Part shown: positions 40,813 through 48,905 of the stretch, piece after piece
How positions within the stretch are numbered: position 1 is the stretch's first letter
How the letters are laid out: each line of letters begins with the position of its first letter
Origin: Scatavimonas merdipullorum
Lineage (GTDB): Bacteria > Bacillota > Clostridia > Oscillospirales > Acutalibacteraceae
Assembly (NCBI GenBank): GCA_018712865.1
Contig: DVGH01000013.1
Coordinates: forward strand, 1 to 51,314
Length of the DNA: 51,314 nucleotides
Reading direction: 5' to 3'
Translations under genes and position numbers: made by a program
Notes under the pieces: generated by a model
Told to the model about the DNA's origin: nothing
Database searches by the model: none
What the model saw: the letters and a program-made list of their open reading frames with translations, nothing else

Positions 40813-41031
40813 ATGAAAAAAACATATAAGCTGGTGGACTTGGATTGTGCCAATTGCGCTCGAAAAATGGAGGAAGCGATCAGAAAAATTAACGGCGTAC
40901 AAGATGTAAGCGTTAGCTTTTTGTCGCAAAAATTGACCCTTACAGCCGATGACGCACAGTATGAAAGCGTTTTACAGGAGGCCGTTAAAGCCTGCAAGCG
41001 GGTGGAGCCGGACTGTAAAATCAAACTTTAA
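40813..41031 (+). CDS. Heavy-metal-associated (HMA) domain protein
   Basis: A free-standing 72-residue ferredoxin-like HMA domain with the metal-binding C12-A-N-C15 in DLDCANCARKME. It lies between the ArsR regulator and a P1B ATPase that lacks an N-terminal HMA domain, so it most likely delivers metal to that pump or replaces its fused domain. The asp before the first Cys (DCANC) is a feature of zinc/cadmium-type HMA domains. Confidence 0.92.
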   Translation: MKKTYKLVDLDCANCARKMEEAIRKINGVQDVSVSFLSQKLTLTADDAQYESVLQEAVKACKRVEPDCKIKL

Positions 41032-41071
41032 TGCCAGTTTAAAACAGAGCGGATAGAAAAGAGGAGGCTTT

Positions 41072-42922
41072 ATGACAAGAAAGCAGAAAAAAATGTTGCT
41101 TCGCATTCTTTTCAGTTTAGTTTTATGGGTTTGCGCATTCTTTTTGCCGCTGGAAGGGACTTGGAGGCTTTTGGCCTTTCTGGTTCCTTATCTGGTGATT
41201 GGTTGGGATATTCTTTGGAAGGCCATACGCAATATCCTCCATGGGCAAGTGTTTGATGAAAATTTTTTAATGGCAATAGCAACGGTGGGGGCATTTTGTA
41301 TAGGGGAATATCCAGAGGCCGTAGCCGTTATGCTTTTTTATCAGGTTGGCGAGCTTTTTCAGAGCTATGCGGTGGGCCGGTCGCGGCGCTCCATTGCGGC
41401 GCTGATGGATATCCGGCCGGATTATGCCAATATAGAACGCGACGGAAAACTGGTGCAGGTGGATCCTGAACAGATTGCCGTGGGGGAACAGATCGTTGTA
41501 AAAGCCGGCGAAAAAGTACCGCTTGACGGCGTGGTGCTTGACGGAAGCTCTTTTATAGATACAGCGGCGCTCACGGGCGAGTCCCTTCCGCGCAGTGTAG
41601 AACCGGGCGACGATGTGGTCAGCGGCTGTATCAACCAGACGGGGCTTTTGCATATACAGGTGACAAAGCCCTTTGGAGAATCGACCGTTTCCAAAATTTT
41701 GGACCTGGTGGAAAACGCGGGCAGCAATAAGGCGCGTGCGGAAAATTTTATTACAAAATTTGCAAAGTATTATACACCCTGCGTTGTAATCGGCGCGCTG
41801 TTGCTGGCGCTTATACCGCCTCTGTTTGATATGCAGTGGAGCCGTTGGATCGGCCAGGCGCTGATTTTCCTTGTCATTTCCTGTCCATGCGCGTTGGTCA
41901 TCTCTGTACCGTTGAGCTTTTTTGGTGGGATCGGAGGCGCTTCAAAATGCGGGATTCTTGTCAAAGGCGGCAATTATATGGAAGTGCTCGCCAAGACGGA
42001 AGTAGTTGTTTTTGACAAAACCGGCACACTGACAAAGGGAGTGTTTAACGTAACGGTTATACATCCCGATAAAATATCGCAATCGCAGCTTTTGGAGCTT
42101 GCGGCAATTGCGGAAAGCTATTCTGAACATCCCGTTGCACGATCCATTCGCGAAGCCTACGGGCAGGAAATAGATATGTCACGCTTGTCCGATGTGCATG
42201 AGCTTTCCGGGCGCGGCGTGTGCGCGGTCATAGACGGCAGAAAGATATGTGTGGGCAACGACAAGCTTATGGAAGAAAACGGCGTGACCTGGCACCCCTG
42301 CCACCATGTGGGAACGACCGTCCATGTTGAAATAGACGGAACATATGCCGGGCACATTGTGATTTCGGACGAAATAAAAGAAGACGCAGCGCAGGCTGTA
42401 AGGGAGCTTAAGAAACAGGGTGTGCAGAAAACGGTTATGCTTACCGGAGATGCACAGGCGGTAGGTGAAAGCGTAGGAAAACAGTTGGGGCTTGATGAGG
42501 TATATACGCAGCTGCTGCCTGCCGGAAAAGTCGAACGCGTGGAAGTGCTTCTGCAGCAGAAGAGCGCAAAGGGAAAGCTTGCGTTTGTTGGCGACGGAAT
42601 CAACGATGCGCCAGTCCTTTCCCGTGCGGATGTAGGAATTGCCATGGGCGCAATGGGGTCCGATGCGGCGATCGAAGCGGCAGATATTGTGCTGATGGAC
42701 GACCGTCCGTCCCAAATTGCAAAGGCTGTGCAGATTTCCAGAAAAACGCTGCGCATTGTACGGCAGAATATTATTTTTGCCCTGACGGTAAAAGCGGTGT
42801 TCCTGGTTTTGGGTGCGATCGGCCTTGCCAATATGTGGGAGGCGGTCATCGCCGACGTCGGCGTTTCCGTGCTTGCGATTATTAACGCTATGCGCGCTTT
42901 AAAGGTGCAGAAAATAAAATAG
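41072..42922 (+). CDS. P1B-type metal-exporting ATPase (ZntA/CadA-like)
   Basis: This pump exports Zn2+, Cd2+ or Pb2+ from the cytoplasm. In 616 residues it has the eight-helix P1B plan, the actuator motif LTGESLP, the metal-site CPC (C271-P272-C273), the phosphorylated D315 in DKTGTLTKG, SEHPVARSI with the HP motif, GDAQAVGE, and the hinge GDGINDAPVL. The C-terminal helix has the conserved Asp (ADVGVSVLAI) expected for zinc-type pumps. It lacks the usual N-terminal HMA domain, which the preceding small gene supplies separately. AGAGGAGG precedes the ATG. Confidence 0.95.
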   Translation: MTRKQKKMLLRILFSLVLWVCAFFLPLEGTWRLLAFLVPYLVIGWDILWKAIRNILHGQVFDENFLMAIATVGAFCIGEYPEAVAVMLFYQVGELFQSYAVGRSRRSIAALMDIRPDYANIERDGKLVQVDPEQIAVGEQIVVKAGEKVPLDGVVLDGSSFIDTAALTGESLPRSVEPGDDVVSGCINQTGLLHIQVTKPFGESTVSKILDLVENAGSNKARAENFITKFAKYYTPCVVIGALLLALIPPLFDMQWSRWIGQALIFLVISCPCALVISVPLSFFGGIGGASKCGILVKGGNYMEVLAKTEVVVFDKTGTLTKGVFNVTVIHPDKISQSQLLELAAIAESYSEHPVARSIREAYGQEIDMSRLSDVHELSGRGVCAVIDGRKICVGNDKLMEENGVTWHPCHHVGTTVHVEIDGTYAGHIVISDEIKEDAAQAVRELKKQGVQKTVMLTGDAQAVGESVGKQLGLDEVYTQLLPAGKVERVEVLLQQKSAKGKLAFVGDGINDAPVLSRADVGIAMGAMGSDAAIEAADIVLMDDRPSQIAKAVQISRKTLRIVRQNIIFALTVKAVFLVLGAIGLANMWEAVIADVGVSVLAIINAMRALKVQKIK

Positions 42923-42970
42923 AGTAAGATGAAAAAAGAATATCGTTGAGGATACAAAGGAGGAATGAGG

Positions 42971-43699
42971 ATGCTCGAACTCAGCCATATAGCATGGAAT
43001 TCACCAGACGGAGAGGAAATTATAAAAGAAATGGATCTTACTGTTTCCAAGGGAAAGCTGGTGGTTGTAACAGGCCCGAACGGCGGCGGAAAAACAACGC
43101 TTGCAAAGCTGATTGCCGGCATAGAAACACCTGCAAAAGGAACAATCCTTTTTAACGGGGAGGATATTACAAAATACAGCATTACACAGCGTGCAAAAAA
43201 GGGGATAGCGTATGCTTTTCAGCAGCCTGTCCGATTTAAAGGACTTACCGTGCGCAACTTGTTGGAAATGGCAAGCGGTGCAACCCTTGACGAAGAAGGG
43301 CTTTGCAGCCTGCTTGGTAAGGTTGGCTTATGTGCAAACGAATATATTGACCGGGAGCTGAGCGCAGGCTTGTCCGGCGGGGAAATGAAACGTATAGAGA
43401 TTGCGTCTGTTGTAGCGCGGCGCGCACCGTTGTCTATTTTTGACGAACCGGAGGCGGGTATTGACCTTTGGAGCTTTTCACGTCTGGTAGAAACTTTTGA
43501 GGAGCTGCGCCGTCAAAACAGCGGTACGCTGCTTGTTATTTCACACCAGGAGCGTATTTTGTCCATTGCAGATGAAATTGTTGTCGTAGCGCAGGGGCGT
43601 GTGCGCGATTCGGGCCCGCGGGAAGAAATTTTACCCACCCTTTTATCCGACGAGCGTAAACCGCGCTGCCCACTGGGAAAGGAGGAAGCGCGTATATGA
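42971..43699 (+). CDS. sufC: SufC-like Fe-S cluster assembly ATPase
   Basis: SufC is the ABC-type ATPase of the SUF scaffold. The 242 residues contain Walker A GPNGGGKTT (35-43, K41), a Q-loop FQQPVRFKG, the signature LSGGEMKR, Walker B LSIFDEPEAGID with the SUF-typical Glu-Pro-Glu, and a switch His in ISHQERIL. The start is the ATG seven bases after AAGGAGG; the earlier ATG touches that site. The stop overlaps the SufB-like start by four bases. With only one partner, this is the two-component SufCB/SmsCB minimal system known in archaea and anaerobic bacteria. Confidence 0.92.
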   Translation: MLELSHIAWNSPDGEEIIKEMDLTVSKGKLVVVTGPNGGGKTTLAKLIAGIETPAKGTILFNGEDITKYSITQRAKKGIAYAFQQPVRFKGLTVRNLLEMASGATLDEEGLCSLLGKVGLCANEYIDRELSAGLSGGEMKRIEIASVVARRAPLSIFDEPEAGIDLWSFSRLVETFEELRRQNSGTLLVISHQERILSIADEIVVVAQGRVRDSGPREEILPTLLSDERKPRCPLGKEEARI

Positions 43700-44616
43700 A
43701 AAAAATTACAGATGAGCTTTTGCGTATGGTGTCTGAATTTAAAGGAACGTTTCATGGTGCGTTCAATATCCGGGAGGACGGGCGCTGCGCCGGCAGGCAG
43801 TCCACGGAGCATATTCGTATTGAACCCAAGGAAGGCGGCCTGCCCGGAATTGTTGTGCGCGTGAAACCCGGGACAAGGGGCGAAACCGTTTATATCCCAG
43901 CCTGTGTAACGCATAGCGGGATAGACGACCTTGTGTATAACGATTTTTACATCGGGGAAAATGCAGACGTTACTATCATAGCGGGCTGCGGCGTGCATAC
44001 GGACGGGGAAGAAGAGGCCCGTCATAACGGAATCCACCGCTTTGTTTTAGAAAAGGGCGCGCATGTGCTGTATAAGGAAAAGCATATAGGAACGGGAGGC
44101 GGTACCGGTATACGCCGTATTGACCCTGTAACACAGGCAGTTTTATGGGAAGACGCCGTGTTGGAAATGGACACGGTACAGATCCGCGGTGTAGATACCA
44201 CCGAACGCAAAACGACGGCAACGCTGCATGCGCGCGCAAGAATGGTGGTACGCGAACGGATTATGACCGATGGGCAGGAGACAGCCAAATCAGACTTTGA
44301 AGTCACGCTGCAGGGGGAAGATTCCGGTGTGGATCTGGTTTCCCGCTCGGTTGCAAAGGGTCATTCACGCCAGTCGTTTTATTCTAACATCCATGGCAAT
44401 AACCGCTGCACCGGTCATTCAGAATGCGACGCGATCCTGGCAGACCAGGGTATGGTCACAGCGTTGCCCGCATTGGAGGCAGCGCATGCAGACGCTTCGC
44501 TGATTCATGAGGCGGCAATTGGGAAAATAGCAGGGGAGCAGATTTTAAAGCTGTGCACGCTCGGACTTACAGAAGAAGAGGCGGAAAGAAAAATTATAGA
44601 AGGGTTCCTTAAATAA
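43696..44616 (+). CDS. sufB: SufB/SufD-like Fe-S scaffold protein
   Basis: Partner of SufC in a minimal SUF-like assembly system. At 306 residues it is much shorter than SufB (about 470) and corresponds to the beta-helix core. The conserved cysteine of the SufB core is in HSECDAILAD, and the late IHEAAIGKI has the His-Glu pair. No SufS, SufU, SufD or SufE gene is next to it. A strong terminator follows. The neighbouring zinc efflux genes are in the same direction, 48 bases upstream of sufC; metal stress damages Fe-S proteins, so a shared transcript would make sense, but I see no direct evidence. Confidence 0.88.
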   Translation: MKKITDELLRMVSEFKGTFHGAFNIREDGRCAGRQSTEHIRIEPKEGGLPGIVVRVKPGTRGETVYIPACVTHSGIDDLVYNDFYIGENADVTIIAGCGVHTDGEEEARHNGIHRFVLEKGAHVLYKEKHIGTGGGTGIRRIDPVTQAVLWEDAVLEMDTVQIRGVDTTERKTTATLHARARMVVRERIMTDGQETAKSDFEVTLQGEDSGVDLVSRSVAKGHSRQSFYSNIHGNNRCTGHSECDAILADQGMVTALPALEAAHADASLIHEAAIGKIAGEQILKLCTLGLTEEEAERKIIEGFLK

Positions 44617-44716
44617 AGCCGGAAAAGCATCGTGCAAAAATAAAAAACAAATCCGGATTTTTCAAGTTTCATTCCGTGTGTGCGGCAAATTTTTTGCCGT
44701 TTGCTCTTTAAAACAA

Positions 44717-44756
44717 CGGGCAGTTCCTGTAAACAGGAACTGCCCGCTGGTTTTTG
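44717..44756. terminator. Bidirectional terminator between sufB and the flavodoxin gene
   Basis: A perfect 13-bp stem (CGGGCAGTTCCTG) with a TAAA loop is followed by CTGGTTTTTG forward and TTGTTTT reverse. Confidence 0.88.
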
Positions 44757-44762
44757 CAGCGT

Positions 44763-45431
44763 TTACTGTACAAGGCCGTTATCAGAAAGGTAGGAATCAA
44801 TTGTTTCGGTGTCTGAAGGCCTTGCAAACAATCCGTCGTAAACTGTTGCGTGATTGGCGTTTTCACGCACAAATGCAATGGAGTTGTCAAATTGTTCTGT
44901 ATCCATAGAAGCAGACTGGGTAAAAGGATACACCTCCTTGCCGGCCAGATCATAGCTTTCTAAAAAGGTTCCGATAATCATGGGGGCTGTGTGCCACCAG
45001 ATGGGGTAGCCGATCAGAATGGTATCATATTCGTCAATGGATTCCGGCAGGTTTGCAATGATCGGGCGTTCGTCGTTGTCCCGCTCTGCCAGAGCTACAT
45101 CACCGCATTCGTTATAATCGGTAGGATATGGGGTTTCCGGCTGGATTTCCAGCAGATCACCGCCGGTTTGCTCTGCGATATACGAGGCCATTTCTTCCGT
45201 ATTTCCCGACCAAGAGAAATAGGCAACTAAAACCTTTCCGTCTGCTGCCTCTACAGGGCTCTCTGAATCCGATGCAGATTCTGCTTCCGAAGGGGCAGAA
45301 GAGTCGGTTGTTTCGCTTTCCGAAGAGGCACTGGAGTCGACTGATGCGCTTCCGCTTCCTGCGCCCTGTCCACAGGCTGACAAGGATAAGAGCAATACCA
45401 TAGCCATTACAATACTCAAAAATTTTTTCAT
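44763..45431 (-). CDS. Flavodoxin-domain lipoprotein
   Basis: An exported FMN-binding electron carrier or oxidoreductase. A lipoprotein signal peptide ends in LSLSAC with the lipidated C20. A Ser/Glu/Asp-rich linker (about 24-64) follows and then a flavodoxin-like domain starting KVLVAYFSWSGNTEEMASYI, where SWSGNTEE is the FMN phosphate loop. IGYPIWWHTAPMII and the C-terminal region complete the fold. The ATG (MKKFL) follows AAAGGAAG; upstream in-frame starts are rejected because they would bury the signal peptide. It is the last gene of the MerR-controlled operon, 28 bases after the alcohol dehydrogenase. Confidence 0.92.
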   Translation of the reverse strand: MKKFLSIVMAMVLLLSLSACGQGAGSGSASVDSSASSESETTDSSAPSEAESASDSESPVEAADGKVLVAYFSWSGNTEEMASYIAEQTGGDLLEIQPETPYPTDYNECGDVALAERDNDERPIIANLPESIDEYDTILIGYPIWWHTAPMIIGTFLESYDLAGKEVYPFTQSASMDTEQFDNSIAFVRENANHATVYDGLFARPSDTETIDSYLSDNGLVQ

Positions 45432-45459
45432 TATGACAACTTCCTTTCTTTGGGTTTTC

Positions 45460-46605
45460 TTATAAGCACTCACAGAGGATTTCATAAATTTCCTCCCGGC
45501 TAAGCTTTCTGGGATTGCATTTAATAATATTACAGGTGTCGGCCACCTGACGGAGCACCTTGGGCGTGATCTCTGCTTTGGATTTCAATTCGCCAAGTTT
45601 TGTGGGAAGTCCGCACTCTTTAATAAAAGCGGTTAGAGAATCCAGCCCTTTTTCCGCGGTATCCTCACCAAAAACCTCTTTTGCAAACCGGCTGAATTTT
45701 TCTTCCGCATCTTTTAGAATATGGCGGTAATAGGCCGGATGAATGACAGCCAATCCTTGCCCGTGGTTGCAATCGGTATAAGCGCCAAGCTGGTGTTCGA
45801 TCTGATGGGCCTGAAAATCCGTTAAGCGGCCTACCTTCAAAATACCGTTTTCCGCCATGGCAGAGTCCCACATGAGATTGCCGCGAGCCTGCATATCATT
45901 GATATTTTTAAGCAGACGGCGCATATTTGCGACCGTATTGCGCATGATTGCCAGTGCCACATCATCGGACACATTATCCGGATCGGAATTGCCAAGGTAT
46001 GTTTCCATCGCGTGGCTTAATGTGTCAAAAGCACCGGAGAGCACCTGCATAGGCGGAACCGTTGCGGTATAGGTGGGATCAAGAACGGCAAATGCTGCAG
46101 CAGTGCCTACAATCGGACCTTTCCACAGCTTTTCTTCATAAGTAATAACTGCGCCGGAGTTCATTTCTGCTCCGGTGCCGGAAGCAGTGACAACCGCGCC
46201 TATTGGAATTCCAGCAGTCGGAAATTTTCCGGACTGGTATTCCATATTCCAGATGTCTTCCTCTGTCATCGCTTGTACGGAAACTACCTTGCAGCAGTCA
46301 ATAACGCTGCCGCCGCCCACTGCCAAGATAAAATCCACCTGACGTTCTTTTGCCAGTTTAGCGCCTTCCTGCACTTTCGCGTAGGTTGGGTTCGGCATAA
46401 TGCCGGAGAAATCCACGACTTCTTTATCTGCCTGAATGAGCAGATTTTTCAATGCATCATAGATGCCGCTTTTTTTTACCGAGCCGGTGCCATAGGCAAG
46501 CATGACCGTTTTTCCAATCTTGGGAAGCTCTTGCTTTAAAGCCTCCTCTGCAATTTTCTCTCCAAAATAGACCTTTGTGGGATAAGAAAAAGTAAATTTA
46601 TTCAT
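45460..46605 (-). CDS. Iron-containing alcohol dehydrogenase (YqhD/BdhA-like)
   Basis: Predicted NADPH-type aldehyde reductase of group III. The 381 residues show GGGSVIDCCKVV for cofactor binding, TASGTGAEMNSGAVIT, and metal ligands in FDTLSHAME (Asp, His) and AHQIEHQLGAYTDCNHG (His, His). The sequence is closer to butanol dehydrogenase/YqhD than to the paralogue at 11.6 kb. YqhD-type enzymes detoxify reactive aldehydes. Location in an operon with a flavodoxin, an EFR1 ferredoxin and a MerR regulator suggests an aldehyde or electrophile stress response. AAGGAGG precedes the start. Confidence 0.94.
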   Translation of the reverse strand: MNKFTFSYPTKVYFGEKIAEEALKQELPKIGKTVMLAYGTGSVKKSGIYDALKNLLIQADKEVVDFSGIMPNPTYAKVQEGAKLAKERQVDFILAVGGGSVIDCCKVVSVQAMTEEDIWNMEYQSGKFPTAGIPIGAVVTASGTGAEMNSGAVITYEEKLWKGPIVGTAAAFAVLDPTYTATVPPMQVLSGAFDTLSHAMETYLGNSDPDNVSDDVALAIMRNTVANMRRLLKNINDMQARGNLMWDSAMAENGILKVGRLTDFQAHQIEHQLGAYTDCNHGQGLAVIHPAYYRHILKDAEEKFSRFAKEVFGEDTAEKGLDSLTAFIKECGLPTKLGELKSKAEITPKVLRQVADTCNIIKCNPRKLSREEIYEILCECL

Positions 46606-46628
46606 TGTGATTGCCTCCTTATAATTGA

Positions 46629-47393
46629 TCAGGCTCTAGAATTTGACCGGATGATTTCCTGCAAGGAAATGTGCTCGTTGCGATAGCGTGCCTGCGGGTT
46701 CTTCTCTGGGATCGTCAGGCGGATCGCCTTGTGAGGGCAGGCGTGGGTACAAGCCAGGCAGGTCTGGCAGCGGCCTGGTGTATGTACCGCCTTGCCATCC
46801 ACCACACGGATCGAGCCGGAGGGGCACACCTTTTCACAGATGCCACAGCCAACACAAGCATTTGTAATCCGTAAAAGATGCTGCCACGCATCCGCAGGCA
46901 TCTGGCTCATGCGGTCAAGAAATTGCTTATGAATTGTGCGGTCGTTTGCTGTGACTTTTGAAATCATCTGTTTACGGACCTTTAAATCGGCAAGAATAGC
47001 GGCCAACTGTCCTTCCACATTTTTATCAAGTTTCTTTTGCTCTTCCATGTCAAAGCCGGGCAACCAGTTATCCACCATCAGAATGACATTGATATAATCC
47101 ACTGCAATACCACATTCCTCACATAACTGTTTTGCCAGTTCTGCGGCGCCGCCGTGCCGATTTCCATAGGTAAGAATCATATAAAAGTAGCCGGTATGAA
47201 AAACTGCTTTTTTCAAAAAGTCCTTGACCATAGGCGGGACTTCATGTCCGTAAACGGGAGCAGCAATCCCAATGGTGTCTGCCGTAAATTCCATGTGCTT
47301 TCGGTGAATGACCTGCGCGATGCTGACCGGCTCTTTTTCAATTTGCTTTGCAACATAAAGGCTGTTGCCTGTACCGGTGAAATAGAATATCAT
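46629..47393 (-). CDS. EFR1 family ferredoxin-flavodoxin fusion protein
   Basis: A 254-residue redox protein with an N-terminal flavodoxin-like domain beginning MIFYFTGTGNSLYVAK (TGTGNS is the FMN loop) and a C-terminal pair of 4Fe-4S motifs, CVGCGICEKVCPSG and CQTCLACTHACPHK (about 180-225). This is the EFRRO/EFR1 layout common in anaerobic Clostridia, presumed to move electrons between ferredoxin and a partner. The ATG after AAAGGAGA is chosen; the upstream in-frame extension overlaps the promoter. It is the first gene of the MerR-controlled operon. Confidence 0.93.
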   Translation of the reverse strand: MIFYFTGTGNSLYVAKQIEKEPVSIAQVIHRKHMEFTADTIGIAAPVYGHEVPPMVKDFLKKAVFHTGYFYMILTYGNRHGGAAELAKQLCEECGIAVDYINVILMVDNWLPGFDMEEQKKLDKNVEGQLAAILADLKVRKQMISKVTANDRTIHKQFLDRMSQMPADAWQHLLRITNACVGCGICEKVCPSGSIRVVDGKAVHTPGRCQTCLACTHACPHKAIRLTIPEKNPQARYRNEHISLQEIIRSNSRA

Positions 47394-47475
47394 GTTATTT
47401 CTCCTTTCTGATTCTTCTTGCATCATGGGTGAAATCATGTTATAATCCAATTCAATTAATCGTTTGCTACTATCG

Positions 47476-47506
47476 ATTATAAATTCCGGTTGTAACAATC
47501 GGTCAA
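47476..47506 (-). promoter_or_regulatory. MerR-type promoter with 19-bp spacer
   Basis: On the reverse strand TTGACC and TATAAT are separated by 19 bp instead of 17. Inside the spacer lies the dyad CCGATTG-TTA-CAACCGG (one mismatch). Over-long spacers with a central dyad are the hallmark of promoters activated by MerR proteins through DNA twisting. The promoter drives the EFR1-alcohol dehydrogenase-flavodoxin operon and faces away from the merR gene. Confidence 0.85.
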
Positions 47507-47558
47507 GACTTTTTTGAAAAAAATTTTAAAATTTTTTCAAATATAGCAGGAGGCGGCC

Positions 47559-47960
47559 ATGATCTATACCATGATGCAGGTATGCAAAGAGGCAGATTTA
47601 ACCTATCAGACATTAAAGTTTTACTGTAACGAGGGATTGATTCCCAATGTAAAACGGGACAAAAATAATCGCCGTATTTTTGAAGAACGGGATTTGAAGT
47701 GGATCAAAGACCTTGTGTGTCTGAAAAAATGCGGCATGAGCATTCAGGAAATGAAAGAATATTTGGCGTTGTGCCTTCAGGGAGAATCCACCATCCCAAA
47801 ACGAAAAGAAATGCTGACCCAAAAACAGGAAGCGCTGCGAAGTTCTATTCAGCAGCTGGAAGCCAGCGTTGCCTATATTGACTGGAAGCAAAATTTTTAT
47901 GACGAAGTGCTTTCAGGAAAGCGTCCGTATGTCAGCAATCTCATCCGCGTGGAAGAATAA
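47559..47960 (+). CDS. MerR family transcriptional regulator (NmlR/AdhR-like)
   Basis: The 133-residue regulator has a MerR winged helix (TMMQVCKEADLTYQTLKFYCNEGLI, about 4-28; RRIFEERDLKWIKDLVCLKKCGMSI) and a dimerisation coiled coil, with no large effector domain. Several cysteines (C9, C24, C49, C53 and one near 67) could sense electrophiles, as the single conserved Cys does in AdhR/NmlR proteins. It is divergent from the redox operon and almost certainly controls it through the 19-bp-spacer promoter. AGGAGG sets the start. Confidence 0.92.
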   Translation: MIYTMMQVCKEADLTYQTLKFYCNEGLIPNVKRDKNNRRIFEERDLKWIKDLVCLKKCGMSIQEMKEYLALCLQGESTIPKRKEMLTQKQEALRSSIQQLEASVAYIDWKQNFYDEVLSGKRPYVSNLIRVEE

Positions 47961-47979
47961 ACAATGATTGGTTTTATAT

Positions 47980-48020
47980 GCAAAAGGTGCCATCCAGTTT
48001 AGCTGGATGGCACCTTTTGC
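47980..48020. terminator. Bidirectional terminator between merR and the EamA gene
   Basis: A perfect 18-bp stem (GCAAAAGGTGCCATCCAG) with loop TTTAG. The A-rich and T-rich ends of the stem act as the U tract in either direction. Confidence 0.9.
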
Positions 48021-48024
48021 ATTA

Positions 48025-48888
48025 TTAAAACAGCATAGCTCCTGTGCCGACCAGAATAAGCAGCAGGCCAATGACAGCTTTCCGACCCAGCCTTTCTTTT
48101 AAGATCAAACCGGAAAATACGATTGTAACCAGGATGCTGAGCTTATCAATGGGAACAACGACACTTGCCGGCCCGTCCTGCAATGCACGATAGTAACACA
48201 GCCAGGACAGGCCAGTGGTGATACCTGAGAGAAATAGGAAGATCCAGCTTTTTCGATCGATATTTTTGATGCCTTTGTGCTCTTTGGTGATAAAGACCAT
48301 CAGCCAGGCCATTGCCAGCACAATCACCGTGCGAATGGCCGTTCCCAGATTAGACTCTACATTTTCCACGCCAATCTTCCCGAAAATAGAGGTGAGGCTT
48401 GCAAACACAGCTGAGAACACCGCAAAAACAAGCCAGGTTTTGTTTTGAGGCCGGCTTTCAGCCGTCTCTTTTTTGGTAATCATAAGCAGCGTCCCAATGG
48501 CGATCCCCAGTATACCGATGATTTTAGCGACAGAAAGCGGTTCGCCCAGCAGCAGAAAGGCCAGCAAAATTGTAAGTACATTGCTGGACTTATCAATGGG
48601 GGCAACTTTATTGACATCACCTAGCTGTAACGCCTTAAAATAGCACAGCCAGGAAGCACCAGTAGAAAGTCCCGATAAAATTAAAAAGCAAAGCGTATTG
48701 CCTGAAATCTGCCCGATTCCGTTTTGCGATCCCACTATAAAAACCATTAGCCAGGAAAAAACCAAAATCACAACGGTACGCAGCGCTGTCGCCAAGGTTG
48801 AATTAACCTTTTCGATCCCGATCTTTGCCAGCACTGCCGTAATCCCGGCAAAGAAAGCGGATCCCAAAGCAAAAACCGGCCAAAGCAT
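48025..48888 (-). CDS. EamA/DMT family transporter
   Basis: A ten-helix drug/metabolite transporter of 287 residues made of two EamA repeats that are visibly alike: ALRTVVILVFSWLMVFI and AIRTVIVLAMAWLMVFI, SGLSTGASWLCYFKALQLG and SGITTGLSWLCYYRALQDG. It is the third gene of an operon after a sensor kinase and response regulator, and an AAAGGAGG site precedes it. It may export a compound that the kinase senses. Substrate unknown. Confidence 0.92.
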   Translation of the reverse strand: MLWPVFALGSAFFAGITAVLAKIGIEKVNSTLATALRTVVILVFSWLMVFIVGSQNGIGQISGNTLCFLILSGLSTGASWLCYFKALQLGDVNKVAPIDKSSNVLTILLAFLLLGEPLSVAKIIGILGIAIGTLLMITKKETAESRPQNKTWLVFAVFSAVFASLTSIFGKIGVENVESNLGTAIRTVIVLAMAWLMVFITKEHKGIKNIDRKSWIFLFLSGITTGLSWLCYYRALQDGPASVVVPIDKLSILVTIVFSGLILKERLGRKAVIGLLLILVGTGAMLF

Positions 48889-48905
48889 CGCCTTTACGCC
48901 TCCTT

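Noticed and set aside
42157..43182. A 341-codon open frame antisense to the P1B ATPase and sufC
   Set aside because: It mirrors two clearly coding genes, is full of Ser, Pro and Ile, and shows no domain or ribosome site.
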